Below, piece by piece: positions 35,896 to 44,541 of a stretch of 64,000 nt of DNA. The DNA is taken from the NCBI GenBank assembly GCA_945952315.1, contig CAMFIE010000003.1:62001-126000 (forward strand), in the 5' to 3' direction. This DNA comes from an uncultured Rhizobium sp. GTDB lineage: Bacteria; Pseudomonadota; Alphaproteobacteria; Rhizobiales; Rhizobiaceae. A program made the translations under genes and the position numbers. The stretch's first letter is position 1. Every line of letters starts with the position of its first letter. Below the pieces are notes generated by a model. The model was given only the letters and a program-made list of their open reading frames with translations. It ran no database searches and was not told the DNA's origin.

Positions 35896-38322
35896 ATGAA
35901 ATCTCACGCGCGGGTCGTGATCATCGGCGGCGGCATCATGGGGGTCGGTCTGCTCTACCATCTGGCACTGGAAGGCTGGACGGATATCGTCCTGATCGAA
36001 AAGGGCGAACTGACGTCCGGCTCCACCTGGCATGCTGCGGGTCAGTGCCCGCAATTCACCACCTCGCTCAACCTCGCGCGGGTGCACCATTACGGCACGC
36101 AGCTTTATCCCAAGCTCGAGGAACTGACCGGGCACGCGGTCTCCTGGCATGGTTGCGGTGGCCTGCGCCTCGCCACCACGGACGAGGAAGTCAACTGGCT
36201 GAAATATGTCTGGGGCGTTTCGCGTCTTGCAGGCTATGAAGGCGAGATCATCGGCCCCGACGAGATCAAGAAATACCATCCTTTCCTCAATACCGATGGC
36301 ATCAAGGCAGCCTTCCACACCATCACCGATGGCCATGTCGCGCCTGCCGACGTGACCAATGCGATGGCGGCAGGGGCCCGCAAGATGGGCGCGGAAATCT
36401 ATCGCCGCACGCTTGTCACCGATGTGAAGCTTCAGCCGAACGGTGAATGGCTGGTGGTGACCGACAAGGGCAACATCACCTGCGAGCATGTGGTGAACTC
36501 GGCCGGGTCCTATGCCGATGTGGTCGGCGCCTGGTCAGGCCACAATGTCCCGATTGCAAACATGCTGCACCATTACCTGATCACCGAACCGCTGCAGGAA
36601 CTGGTGGACCTGATCCCCGAGCTGCCCGTTGTGCGCGATCCCTGGAGCCATTCCTATCTGCGCGAGGAGACCAACGGCATCCTGATCGGGCCATATGAAA
36701 CCGCAACGGCCCATGTCTGCTGGGACGGCAAGCCGCCGGCCTGGGATTTCGAAAGCGAACTTGTTGCCCCGGAAATCGACCGCCTGATGCCCTGGCTCGA
36801 GCGCGCGGGCGAGCGTCTGCCCCTCTTCAACAAGGCCGGTCTGAAATCCGTCATTTCCGGCGCAATCACCCATACACCGGATGGAAACTATCTCTCCGGC
36901 CCGGCCCACGGTCCGAAGAACTACTGGATGCATTGCGGTGCCTCGATCGGCATCTGCCAGGGTGCGGGCGCCGGAAAGTATCTGGCCCAGTGGATGGTGC
37001 ATGGTCAGGCCGAAATCAACATGCGCGAGTTTGATCCGCGCCGCTTCGGTTCGCGCTGGGCAAGCAAGGAATACACCGAGGAAGTGTCCATCCAGGACTA
37101 TCACCACATGTATTACTGCTACAAACCGGGTGAACAGCATCAGGTTGGCCGCAACCTGCGCAAGTCCTCGCTTCACGACAAGCTGGCGTCGGAAGGCGCA
37201 CAGTTCAGCCAGATCTATGGCTGGGAGCGGGCGCGCTGGTATGACAAGGCTGGCAAGGGGGAAAACTATTCCTATCGCCGCAACAACACATTCGAAGCCG
37301 TGCGTGCGGAAGCGATGGCCGTGCGTGAACGCGTCGGCCTGATGGATCTGTCGACCTTCTCAAAATTCGAGGTCAAGGGCCCGGATGCCTATACCTTCCT
37401 GGAGCGCATCTGCGCAAACAAGGTGCCGGCAAAGGATGGCGGGATCATTCTCGGGCACCTGCTCAATGAAAACGGCTTCATCGAGTCCGAACTGACCATC
37501 ACCCGCCTTGCCGCCGATCATTTCTATGTCCTTTCGGCAGCCGTGGCACAGGAGCATGATTACGACCAGATGGCCTGGCGGAAGCTTAGTCGGGAAAACG
37601 TTACCATCACCGACATCACCGATGATTTCGGCGTGCTGGTGCTGGCTGGTCCCCGCGCCCGCGACGTGCTTTCCGCCTGCACGGATACCGATCTCGCCAA
37701 CGAGAGCTTTCGCTGGCTGACGGGCAAGGTCGCGACCGTTGCCGGCGTGTCCGGCGTGCGGCTGCTACGCGTCAACTATGTGGGCGAGCTCGGTTGGGAG
37801 CTGCATTGTCCGATGGCTGAGATGCCAAAGGTCTATGATGCCCTGATGGCAGCAGGCAAGCCGCATGGCATCCAGCTGTTCGGTACGCTTGCGATGAATT
37901 CGCTGCGCATGGAAAAGGCCTATCGCGGCTGGGGTTCGGAGCTGACCACCGAAATCGACATGTTCGAGGCTTCGATGGAACGCTTCATCCGCACTGACAA
38001 GGCCGACTTCATCGGTCGCGATGCAAGCCTGCGGCGCAAGCAGCAGGGCGAGCGCATGAAACTCGTCTATATCGAGATCGACGCAACCGACAGCGACAGC
38101 CTCGGCAACGAGCCGGTCTATGCGGGCGATGCGATCATCGGGCTCACCACCGGCGGCGCTTATGGCTTTGCGACCGGCAAGTCGCTCGCCTTTGCCTATG
38201 TCTCGCCGGACAAGGCCGCGCCCGGCACCGAATTCGAGGTGCTGATGTTCACCGAGCGCCACAAGGCGCGGGTGCTGCCGGATGTTGTCTGGGATGCGAA
38301 GAATGAAAGGCTGAGGGCCTGA
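35896..38322 (+). CDS. FAD-dependent/GcvT-type N-methyl amino acid dehydrogenase (dimethylglycine/sarcosine type)
   Basis: An 808-residue two-part enzyme from ATG 35896, with the strong ribosome site AGGAGGAA. Residues 1 to about 400 are an FAD oxidoreductase (VVIIGGGIMGVGLLYHL). GSTWHAAGQ includes His46, which in this family bonds FAD covalently. Residues about 420-808 are a folate-binding GcvT domain (VRERVGLMDLSTFSKFEVKGPDA, LNENGFIESELTI, VNYVGELGWELHCPM, RMEKAYRGWGSELTTEIDMFEA). Such enzymes demethylate dimethylglycine or sarcosine and pass the one-carbon unit to tetrahydrofolate. It is convergent with an ABC transporter operon. Confidence 0.88.
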   Translation: MKSHARVVIIGGGIMGVGLLYHLALEGWTDIVLIEKGELTSGSTWHAAGQCPQFTTSLNLARVHHYGTQLYPKLEELTGHAVSWHGCGGLRLATTDEEVNWLKYVWGVSRLAGYEGEIIGPDEIKKYHPFLNTDGIKAAFHTITDGHVAPADVTNAMAAGARKMGAEIYRRTLVTDVKLQPNGEWLVVTDKGNITCEHVVNSAGSYADVVGAWSGHNVPIANMLHHYLITEPLQELVDLIPELPVVRDPWSHSYLREETNGILIGPYETATAHVCWDGKPPAWDFESELVAPEIDRLMPWLERAGERLPLFNKAGLKSVISGAITHTPDGNYLSGPAHGPKNYWMHCGASIGICQGAGAGKYLAQWMVHGQAEINMREFDPRRFGSRWASKEYTEEVSIQDYHHMYYCYKPGEQHQVGRNLRKSSLHDKLASEGAQFSQIYGWERARWYDKAGKGENYSYRRNNTFEAVRAEAMAVRERVGLMDLSTFSKFEVKGPDAYTFLERICANKVPAKDGGIILGHLLNENGFIESELTITRLAADHFYVLSAAVAQEHDYDQMAWRKLSRENVTITDITDDFGVLVLAGPRARDVLSACTDTDLANESFRWLTGKVATVAGVSGVRLLRVNYVGELGWELHCPMAEMPKVYDALMAAGKPHGIQLFGTLAMNSLRMEKAYRGWGSELTTEIDMFEASMERFIRTDKADFIGRDASLRRKQQGERMKLVYIEIDATDSDSLGNEPVYAGDAIIGLTTGGAYGFATGKSLAFAYVSPDKAAPGTEFEVLMFTERHKARVLPDVVWDAKNERLRA

Positions 38323-38368
38323 AACGGCCGCTGGCAATCCGTTTACGGATCAGGAACGGATTGAATCA

Positions 38369-38397
38369 AAAGGGCCGGGGCAACACCCCGGCCCTTT
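38369..38397. terminator. Bidirectional terminator between FAD-GcvT gene and ABC operon
   Basis: AAAGGGCCGGGG (38369-38380) pairs with CCCCGGCCCTTT (38386-38397) around CAACA, a perfect 12-bp stem with T-rich tails on both strands, placed between convergent stops. Confidence 0.9.
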
Positions 38398-38401
38398 CCT
38401 G

Positions 38402-39991
38402 TTACTTGGTGGTCAGGTTGTAATAGACCACGTCCGCGCTCGGTCCGAAGATGAAGTTCTTCACATTGGCGCGGGTGGCGACCAGCTTGGTTTCCTGGAA
38501 CATGATGGCATAGGGGCCGTCATCCAGAACCTTCTTCTGCAGGTCGAGATACATCTGCTTGCGCTTGCCTTCGTCGCGCTCCTTGACGGCTGCGGCGGTT
38601 GCGGCATTCACAGCCTCGTCCACCCAGGAATTGCGCCAGGCCAGCGGCTTGCCCTTGGAGGCTGCATCGGAATTGTCGCCATTGTTGGCAAAGCCATCCG
38701 CATTGGTATGCGGATCCATGTAATCCGGGCCCCAGTAGATCATCAGCAGCTTGTGCTCGCGGGCACGGTATTTGGTGAGCAGCGTCTTGGTTTCAGACGA
38801 GATGATGTTCACCTTCACGCCGGCCTGCGCCATCGTGGCCTGTACCGACTGGGCGATATTGGCGAAGGGAGATGAGTTCGGTGCATCGAGATCGATCGAG
38901 AACCCGTCCGGATAACCGGCCTCCTTCAGCAAGGCCTTCGCCTTTTCCACATCCAGCTTGTACGGATTGTCATCGAGCGCTGCCCAGAAGCCGGAGGCCC
39001 AGAAGGACTGGTGGATCTGTGCGCCACCCTGCATGATCGAATTGACGATGCCGTCGTAATCGATCAGGTAGCGCAGTGCCTGGCGCACGCGCGCATCCTG
39101 CAGCTCCTTGGTCTTGACGTTCATGCCGATGTAATAGAGTAGCGCCTGCGGCGAAGGCGTGATCACCACATCCTTGTTGTCCTTGAGGCCGGTGATCTGG
39201 TCGCCGGTCATGTTGAGCGCGACGTCCGTATCACCCTTTTCGATCAGCAGACGCTGGGCCGCCGGTTCCGGCACGTGGCGGATAACCACGCGCTTCATCG
39301 ACGCCTCGCCACCGCGATAGCCGGGATTGGCTTCAAGAACGACGCTTTCATTCGGCTTCCAGACCTTCAGCGAATAGGCACCGGAGCCGGCGGAATTGGT
39401 CTTCAGCCACTCATAACCGAAATCACCATCCTTGGCGTGCTCCATGGCCACCTTCTCATCGACCACCGAGCCGACAACGGAGGAGAGCAGCGCGTAGACG
39501 AGTGACGGCGCGAAATCGACGCCGATCTTTACCACCAGCGTCGATTCATCCGGCGCGGTGACCATCTGGTCGATGTTTTCAGGTGTCCAGCCAAGCTGGG
39601 ACAGCAAGAATACCGGCGTCTTGTTGAGCTTGATCACCCGGCGCAGCGAGAAGGCTGCGTCATTCGCGGTTACCGGATTGCCGGAGGTGAACTTCATCCC
39701 GGAGCGGATCTTGAAGGTGAAGGTCTTGCCATCCTCGCTCGGCGTCACGCTTTCAGCAACACCGCCAACCAGCTTGTTGATGTCGGTCGGTTCGAACCGC
39801 ATGATGCGGTCATAGGTGTTGGCGAGCACCTGAATGCCGCTCAGCTCATAGGCTTCCGCCGGGTCGAGCGAGATGATGTCATCGATGTTTTCGGCGATGA
39901 CGAGCGTATCCTTTGGTGTCTCTGCAAAAGCCTGCGGCGCAAGCGCCAGCATGGCGCCGGCCATCAATGCAAATCGGAACGTCTTGAGCAT
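38402..39991 (-). CDS. Family-5 ABC transporter solute-binding protein
   Basis: A 529-residue periplasmic protein with a signal peptide (MLKTFRFALMAGAMLALAPQAFA) and the family-5 (OppA/DppA) fold: KDTLVIAENIDDIISLDPAEAYELSG, FTFKIRSGMKFTSGNPVTANDAAFSLRRVI, and C-terminal YWGPDYMDPHTN. Family-5 proteins bind oligopeptides, opines, nickel, glycosides or small amines, so the ligand is open. It is the last gene of the operon led by a GAF protein, and a 113-bp gap with a CCACCT-C-AGGTGG palindrome separates it from the ATPase genes. The neighbouring FAD-GcvT enzyme suggests an N-methylated substrate. Confidence 0.9.
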   Translation of the reverse strand: MLKTFRFALMAGAMLALAPQAFAETPKDTLVIAENIDDIISLDPAEAYELSGIQVLANTYDRIMRFEPTDINKLVGGVAESVTPSEDGKTFTFKIRSGMKFTSGNPVTANDAAFSLRRVIKLNKTPVFLLSQLGWTPENIDQMVTAPDESTLVVKIGVDFAPSLVYALLSSVVGSVVDEKVAMEHAKDGDFGYEWLKTNSAGSGAYSLKVWKPNESVVLEANPGYRGGEASMKRVVIRHVPEPAAQRLLIEKGDTDVALNMTGDQITGLKDNKDVVITPSPQALLYYIGMNVKTKELQDARVRQALRYLIDYDGIVNSIMQGGAQIHQSFWASGFWAALDDNPYKLDVEKAKALLKEAGYPDGFSIDLDAPNSSPFANIAQSVQATMAQAGVKVNIISSETKTLLTKYRAREHKLLMIYWGPDYMDPHTNADGFANNGDNSDAASKGKPLAWRNSWVDEAVNAATAAAVKERDEGKRKQMYLDLQKKVLDDGPYAIMFQETKLVATRANVKNFIFGPSADVVYYNLTTK

Positions 39992-40029
39992 GAATGTCTC
40001 CCCGTTGTTTTGGCTTCAGCCGGAAAATT

Positions 40030-40042
40030 CCACCTCAGGTGG
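40030..40042. repeat. Short palindrome upstream of the solute-binding protein gene
   Basis: CCACCT-C-AGGTGG forms a perfect 6-bp stem, 39 bp upstream of the binding-protein start. It may be a message-processing hairpin that lets the binding protein be made in excess. Confidence 0.4.
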
Positions 40043-40104
40043 GCAGCGGCTCCAGGCATCTGAACCGGTTTTCAACGGCTTGGCAAGACAAAGAAATTGA
40101 CGTT

Positions 40105-40869
40105 TCAATCAACCGCGCGAACAAAACCGCGGCTTGCTTCGATCAGCGCCCGTGTATAGTCGGATGTCACATTTCCGGAGCGCAGATCCGCAGCACTCAC
40201 CACTTCCACCAGCTTGCCGAATTGCATGATGGCGATGCGGTTGCACAGATGCGCAACAACACCGAGATCATGGCTGACGAGAATGATCGTCAGCCGGTTC
40301 GCCTGCTTCAGCCGCGAAATGAGGTTGAGGATTTCGGCCTGCACCGACACATCGAGTGCGGAGGTCGGCTCATCGAGCAGAAGCACCGGCGGACGAAGGA
40401 TAAGCGCCCTCGCAATCGCCACGCGCTGGCGTTGGCCGCCCGAAAGCTGGTGCGGATAGCGGAAGCGGTGCTCGACGCCCAGTCCGACTTCCGACAGTGC
40501 CTGGGCGATGCGGTTTTCCGGGTCATCCAGCCCATGGATCGCCAGTGGCTCCCGCAGCGCCTCGTCCACGGTCTGCCGCGGATGGAGCGATGCATAGGGA
40601 TCCTGAAACACAAACTGCATCAGGCGCCGGTCGGCCTTCGTTCTCTTGCCCGAAGCAGGTCTGCCCTGAACCGTCAGATGCGTATTGCTGTTTGGCACCA
40701 GTCCGGCAATCGCCTTCAGCACGGTGGATTTGCCGGAACCGGATTCGCCGACGATGCCAAAGCTTTCGCCCTCTTCGACCGAAAGCGATACACCCCGAAC
40801 CGCATGGACCACGCGATTGCCGGAGCCAAAAGTGACGCTGAGATCCGCGATATCGATCATTTGAGCCAT
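40105..40869 (-). CDS. Oligopeptide-type ABC transporter ATPase (DppF/OppF-like)
   Basis: A 254-residue ATPase with Walker A GESGSGKST, signature [17 protein letters not shown], Walker B VLLLDEPTSALD and H-loop LVSHDLGVVAHLCN. The start ATG 40869 follows AGGGA at good spacing and overlaps the previous gene by 13 bp; the ATGA overlap at 40860 is an alternative. It pairs with the upstream ATPase to energise the two permeases of this operon. Confidence 0.9.
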   Translation of the reverse strand: MAQMIDIADLSVTFGSGNRVVHAVRGVSLSVEEGESFGIVGESGSGKSTVLKAIAGLVPNSNTHLTVQGRPASGKRTKADRRLMQFVFQDPYASLHPRQTVDEALREPLAIHGLDDPENRIAQALSEVGLGVEHRFRYPHQLSGGQRQRVAIARALILRPPVLLLDEPTSALDVSVQAEILNLISRLKQANRLTIILVSHDLGVVAHLCNRIAIMQFGKLVEVVSAADLRSGNVTSDYTRALIEASRGFVRAVD

Positions 40870-41693
40870 TCCGGATCCCTGACCAGGGTTGCAAGTTCGC
40901 TCTTCGGATGGTCGAGCGAGGGGGCGGCCGCGATCAGCGCCCGGGTATAGGGGTGTTTGGCATCTGCCAGATCCCGGGCCGCGCATTGTTCGAGAATGCG
41001 CCCGCCATACATGATCAGCACCCGGTCGCAGAAGCTCGACACCACCGTCAGATTATGGCTGATGAAGAGGAGGCCCATGCCGCGCTCGCGGACCAGCCGG
41101 TCGAGAATGCGCAAGACCTCATTCTGCACGGTCACATCCAGCGCAGAGGTCGGCTCGTCGGCAATCAGCAGATCCGGTTCGGCGACAAGCATCATCGCGA
41201 TCATCACGCGCTGTCCCATGCCGCCGGACAGTTGGTGTGGATAGAGCGTGAAGACCGTATCCGGGTTGCGGATCTGCACGGCCTCCAGCATGGATAGCGC
41301 GCGCTTTTCCGCATCCTTGCGGCTGGAGCCGAGATGCAGACGGCAGGTTTCGGCGATCTGGTCGCCGATGCGTTTCACCGGGTTCAGTGAGTATTTCGGA
41401 TCCTGCATGATCATCGAAATACGTCGACCGCGCAGGCGCTGCCAGTCCCGGTCGGAATTGCCAATCAGCGAGGAGCCCATGAAGTCCATGCGCTCGGCGC
41501 TGACAATCCCCGGACGCGGGATCAGTCCGAGAATGGCGCGGCCCATGGTGGATTTGCCGGAGCCCGACTCCCCGACAATGCCCAGCCGCTCGCGGCCGAG
41601 ATCAAAGCTTGCCTCTTTCAGCGCATGCGTGATGCCGGTGCGGCCCGGATAGGAAACGGAGAGATTGCGGACACTGAGTAATGGATCGCTCAT
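40857..41693 (-). CDS. Oligopeptide-type ABC transporter ATPase (DppD/OppD-like)
   Basis: A 278-residue ATPase with Walker A GESGSGKSTMGRAILGL, signature HQLSGGMGQRVMIAMML, Walker B LLIADEPTSALD and a C-terminal segment with TRALIAAAPSLDHP of the OppD type. It overlaps the permease gene upstream by 4 bp. The Cys cluster that binds Fe-S in some OppD ATPases is not evident. It works with the second ATPase downstream. Confidence 0.9.
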   Translation of the reverse strand: MSDPLLSVRNLSVSYPGRTGITHALKEASFDLGRERLGIVGESGSGKSTMGRAILGLIPRPGIVSAERMDFMGSSLIGNSDRDWQRLRGRRISMIMQDPKYSLNPVKRIGDQIAETCRLHLGSSRKDAEKRALSMLEAVQIRNPDTVFTLYPHQLSGGMGQRVMIAMMLVAEPDLLIADEPTSALDVTVQNEVLRILDRLVRERGMGLLFISHNLTVVSSFCDRVLIMYGGRILEQCAARDLADAKHPYTRALIAAAPSLDHPKSELATLVRDPEWLK

Positions 41694-42595
41694 CGCTCTG
41701 CCTTCGGATCGAACACGTCACGCAAGCCGTCGCCAAGCAGGTTGAAGCCAAGGCTGACGATAAAGATGGCGATGCCGGGAATGGTTGCGACCCACCATTG
41801 GTCGAGAATGACCTCGCGACCGGCCGACACCATGGCACCCCATTCAGGCGTCGGCGGCTGGGCGCCAAGCCCGAGGAAGCCGAGCCCGGCAGCGGTCAGA
41901 ATGATGCCTGCCATGTCAAGAGTCAGCCGCACGATCACAGAGGAAAGGCAGAGTGGCACCACATGGCGAAAGAGGATGCGCAGCGTCGACGCGCCCTGCA
42001 GGACCACAACCTGGATGAAATCGCTGCCCGCAATGGTGATCGTCTCGGCACGGGCGATGCGGGCATAGGGCGGCCAGGCGGTAAGCGAAATCGCGATGAC
42101 CGCATTCTCGATACCGGGACCGAGGGCCGCGGCAAAGGCGAGCGCCAGCACCAGTCGCGGGAAGGCAAGAAACACATCGGTGATCCGCATCAGCACCCGG
42201 TCTACCCAGCCACCGAGATAGCCGGCAAGCGTTCCGACCGCGAGCCCGATCGGGGCGACGATGATCGACACCAGAAAGACGATGGTGAGGGTTACGCGCG
42301 CGCCGTAAAGCGTGCGGGCATAGATATCGCGGCCCAGTTCATCCGTGCCGAGCCAGTGAACGGCGGAAGGAGCAGCCAGTCGCTGCGCCAGATCCTGAGC
42401 GAAAGGCGAGCGCCCGAGCGCCAGTACCGGTGCAAAAATCGCGACCGCCACCAGAAGCAGGATGATGATCAGACCGGCAAGTGCGGCGGGATTGGCAATG
42501 ATTGCCCGCATGCCGCGATAAAGATTGCCGAGGACCGCCTGCCTGCGCGACGCAGGCCGGTCGTCCATCAGCCATTCTGCAAGCGAAACCGTCAT
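41690..42595 (-). CDS. Oligopeptide-type ABC transporter permease (DppC-like)
   Basis: A 301-residue permease with an N-terminal cytoplasmic stretch, six membrane spans and an EAA-like loop (YARIARAETITIAGSDFIQVVVLQGASTLRILFRHVVP). VHWLGTDELGRDIYARTLYGARVTL is the family's signature periplasmic/first-loop segment. It overlaps the DppB-like gene and the ATPase gene by 4 bp each, so the operon is tightly coupled. Confidence 0.9.
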   Translation of the reverse strand: MTVSLAEWLMDDRPASRRQAVLGNLYRGMRAIIANPAALAGLIIILLLVAVAIFAPVLALGRSPFAQDLAQRLAAPSAVHWLGTDELGRDIYARTLYGARVTLTIVFLVSIIVAPIGLAVGTLAGYLGGWVDRVLMRITDVFLAFPRLVLALAFAAALGPGIENAVIAISLTAWPPYARIARAETITIAGSDFIQVVVLQGASTLRILFRHVVPLCLSSVIVRLTLDMAGIILTAAGLGFLGLGAQPPTPEWGAMVSAGREVILDQWWVATIPGIAIFIVSLGFNLLGDGLRDVFDPKAER

Positions 42596-43647
42596 GCCGT
42601 CCTCAGCCTCGGATCGAAGATCCTGTACAGGAAATCACTGAACAGGTTGATGGAAATGAAGACGGTGCCGATCAGGATCGTGCCGCCCATCACTGCATTC
42701 ATGTCGCTGTTGAACAGCGCACGCGTGATGTAGAGACCAAGCCCGGGCCAGGCGAAGACGGTTTCCGTCAGCAACGCACCTTCGAGCAATGACGCATAGC
42801 TTAGCCCGATCACCGTGATCAGCGGTACCATGATGTTTGGAAAGGCATGCAGCCAGACCGCGCCCCAGAAGGAGCGTCCCTTCACGCGCGCCGTGGTGAC
42901 ATATTCCTGCGCCAGCTGATCGATCATGAAGCTGCGGGTCATGCGGGCGATATAGGCGAGCGAATAATAGCCAAGAATGGCTGCGGGCAGGATCAGGTGG
43001 CTGAAGGCATTGAAGAAAATGTCCCATTCCCCCTCGATCGCCGAATCGATCAGGATGATGCCGGTGCGGACCGTCACGATATCCTCGTAAAAGACGTCGA
43101 GGCGACCTGTTCCGGAAACCCAGCCGAGCTTGCCATAGAAAACGAAGAGCCCGACCAGGCCCAGCCAAAAAACGGGTACCGAATAGCCGAAAAGGCCGGT
43201 CACACGCACGATATGGTCGGCAAGGCGTCCCTTTCGTGCACCGGCCAGCACGCCTGCAGGCACGCCGACCAGCACACCGATGATGATCGCGATGGTGGCG
43301 AGTTCAAAGGTCGCCGGGAAAACGCGCAGAAGATCGCTGATAACAGGTTGGGATGTCAGAACCGAAACACCAAGGTCGCCGGTCACCACCCTTTTCAGAT
43401 AGAGAAAATACTGGACGATCACCGGCCGGTCGAGGCCAAGCGCAATATAGGCATTGTTATAGACCTCGCGCGAGGCCTTGTCGCCAACCACCGCAAGCAC
43501 CGGATCGATCTTGGTAAGCCGCCCTATGAAGAAGGTGACGGCGGTCAGCCCGATGAAGGTGATCAGCAGCGAGCCGGCAAGCGCGATCAGCGGTCGAATA
43601 ACCGCAGCCAGACCTTGCCCCCATCCACGCCATGCACCCCGCTCCAT
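42592..43647 (-). CDS. Oligopeptide-type ABC transporter permease (DppB-like)
   Basis: A 351-residue permease with the DppB-type layout: one N-terminal span (LIALAGSLLITFIGLTAVTFFIGRL), a periplasmic stretch, and five further spans with the EAA-like loop QEYVTTARVKGRSFWGAVWLHAFPNIMVPLI. The C-terminal FLYRIFDPRLR is typical. It begins 16 bp after the GAF gene and overlaps the second permease by 4 bp. Confidence 0.9.
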   Translation of the reverse strand: MERGAWRGWGQGLAAVIRPLIALAGSLLITFIGLTAVTFFIGRLTKIDPVLAVVGDKASREVYNNAYIALGLDRPVIVQYFLYLKRVVTGDLGVSVLTSQPVISDLLRVFPATFELATIAIIIGVLVGVPAGVLAGARKGRLADHIVRVTGLFGYSVPVFWLGLVGLFVFYGKLGWVSGTGRLDVFYEDIVTVRTGIILIDSAIEGEWDIFFNAFSHLILPAAILGYYSLAYIARMTRSFMIDQLAQEYVTTARVKGRSFWGAVWLHAFPNIMVPLITVIGLSYASLLEGALLTETVFAWPGLGLYITRALFNSDMNAVMGGTILIGTVFISINLFSDFLYRIFDPRLRTA

Positions 43648-43663
43648 ACGCCCCTATGCCCCC

Positions 43664-44173
43664 TCAGATCCCTGACATTCTTGAATCGCCAAACTGAAGT
43701 GCAAGCGAACAGCAAAGGCTCGCAGGCAGACGCAGCATCGCCTCGGCGTCTGCGACCCTTGCATCATCATAGTGACCGGTCCGGTCGAGCATATTGATGG
43801 TTGCAACAAGTTCGTCACAGAGCACGACGGGCAGGTTGAAAACGGATCCGCAGCCGAGCGACGCGATCAATGCATGATCGGGGAAGACGGTCGCGATGTC
43901 TTCAATCGTGTTGGCAACGAAGCGGAGGCGCTTTCCATGCACGATGTCGAACCAGCTGTTGTGTTCGATCGGCTTGGTGCCGGAAACCGGGTATTCGGCC
44001 GGATGGCTGGAATAGGCACGCCGGGCCAGCCCTGCCTGCATGTCAACCGTCATGACGGTAAAGAGACGATGTCCCGGAAGGCTTCCCGTCAGCTCCTCCA
44101 GAAGCCGCCACACGGCATCGGCGGTGCGTGCCTTTCCGATCGAAGCGCTGAATTGGTCAAGGGCAGATGACAT
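43664..44173 (-). CDS. GAF-domain protein heading the ABC transporter operon
   Basis: A 169-residue protein from ATG 44173 (MSSALDQFSASIGKAR), with AAGGA upstream; longer in-frame starts have no such site. It is essentially one GAF domain: AVWRLLEELTGSLPGHRLFTVMTVDM, NSWFDIVHGKRLRFVANTIEDIATVFPDHALIASLGCGSVFNLPVVLCDELVATINMLD. GAF domains bind small ligands or sense redox and sometimes sit in regulators. There is no DNA-binding or catalytic domain here, so it may be a sensor, scaffold or small-molecule-binding partner. It lies 16 bp before the permease genes. Confidence 0.78.
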   Translation of the reverse strand: MSSALDQFSASIGKARTADAVWRLLEELTGSLPGHRLFTVMTVDMQAGLARRAYSSHPAEYPVSGTKPIEHNSWFDIVHGKRLRFVANTIEDIATVFPDHALIASLGCGSVFNLPVVLCDELVATINMLDRTGHYDDARVADAEAMLRLPASLCCSLALQFGDSRMSGI

Positions 44174-44541
44174 GATGTCCTTCGGTTGCTGATTTGGTGC
44201 CAGCCTATGAGAAAGACAGCACGGCGTCGAGACCTGTCGTCGACTGCTTCTGAACCCGTGCACAGGACTCAGGAATTGTATTTTATCAGGAAAATTGACG
44301 CGCAAAGCAACCGGAGCCTGAATTTTCTCGCCAAACGACCGCAAATTCTGCAAACAGCAATATATTTTTAATAATCGTAATCCTAAATCACAGTATTAAC
44401 TTATGGTTGTCCAGCATGTTGCCCGTCCAAGACAACCAGCTGTGCGGTCTGGTCCCGAACGGGAGCTTTCGCCAGCAGACCTTTCGCGGGCAAGCTGGAC
44501 GTCACGCTCAGGGCCATTCCGGCCCTGACAGAGCAAGAGAA
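44174..44541. other. AT-rich divergent promoter region with hairpins
   Basis: 368 bp between the GAF operon and the vWA gene. An AT-rich run near 44362-44380 (TATATTTTTAATAAT) is a likely promoter. Inverted repeats are GGTTGTC/GACAACC (44405-44411, 44431-44437) and TCAGGGCC-ATTCC-GGCCCTGA (44508-44528), the second ending 13 nt before the vWA ATG, close enough to affect translation. Confidence 0.5.
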
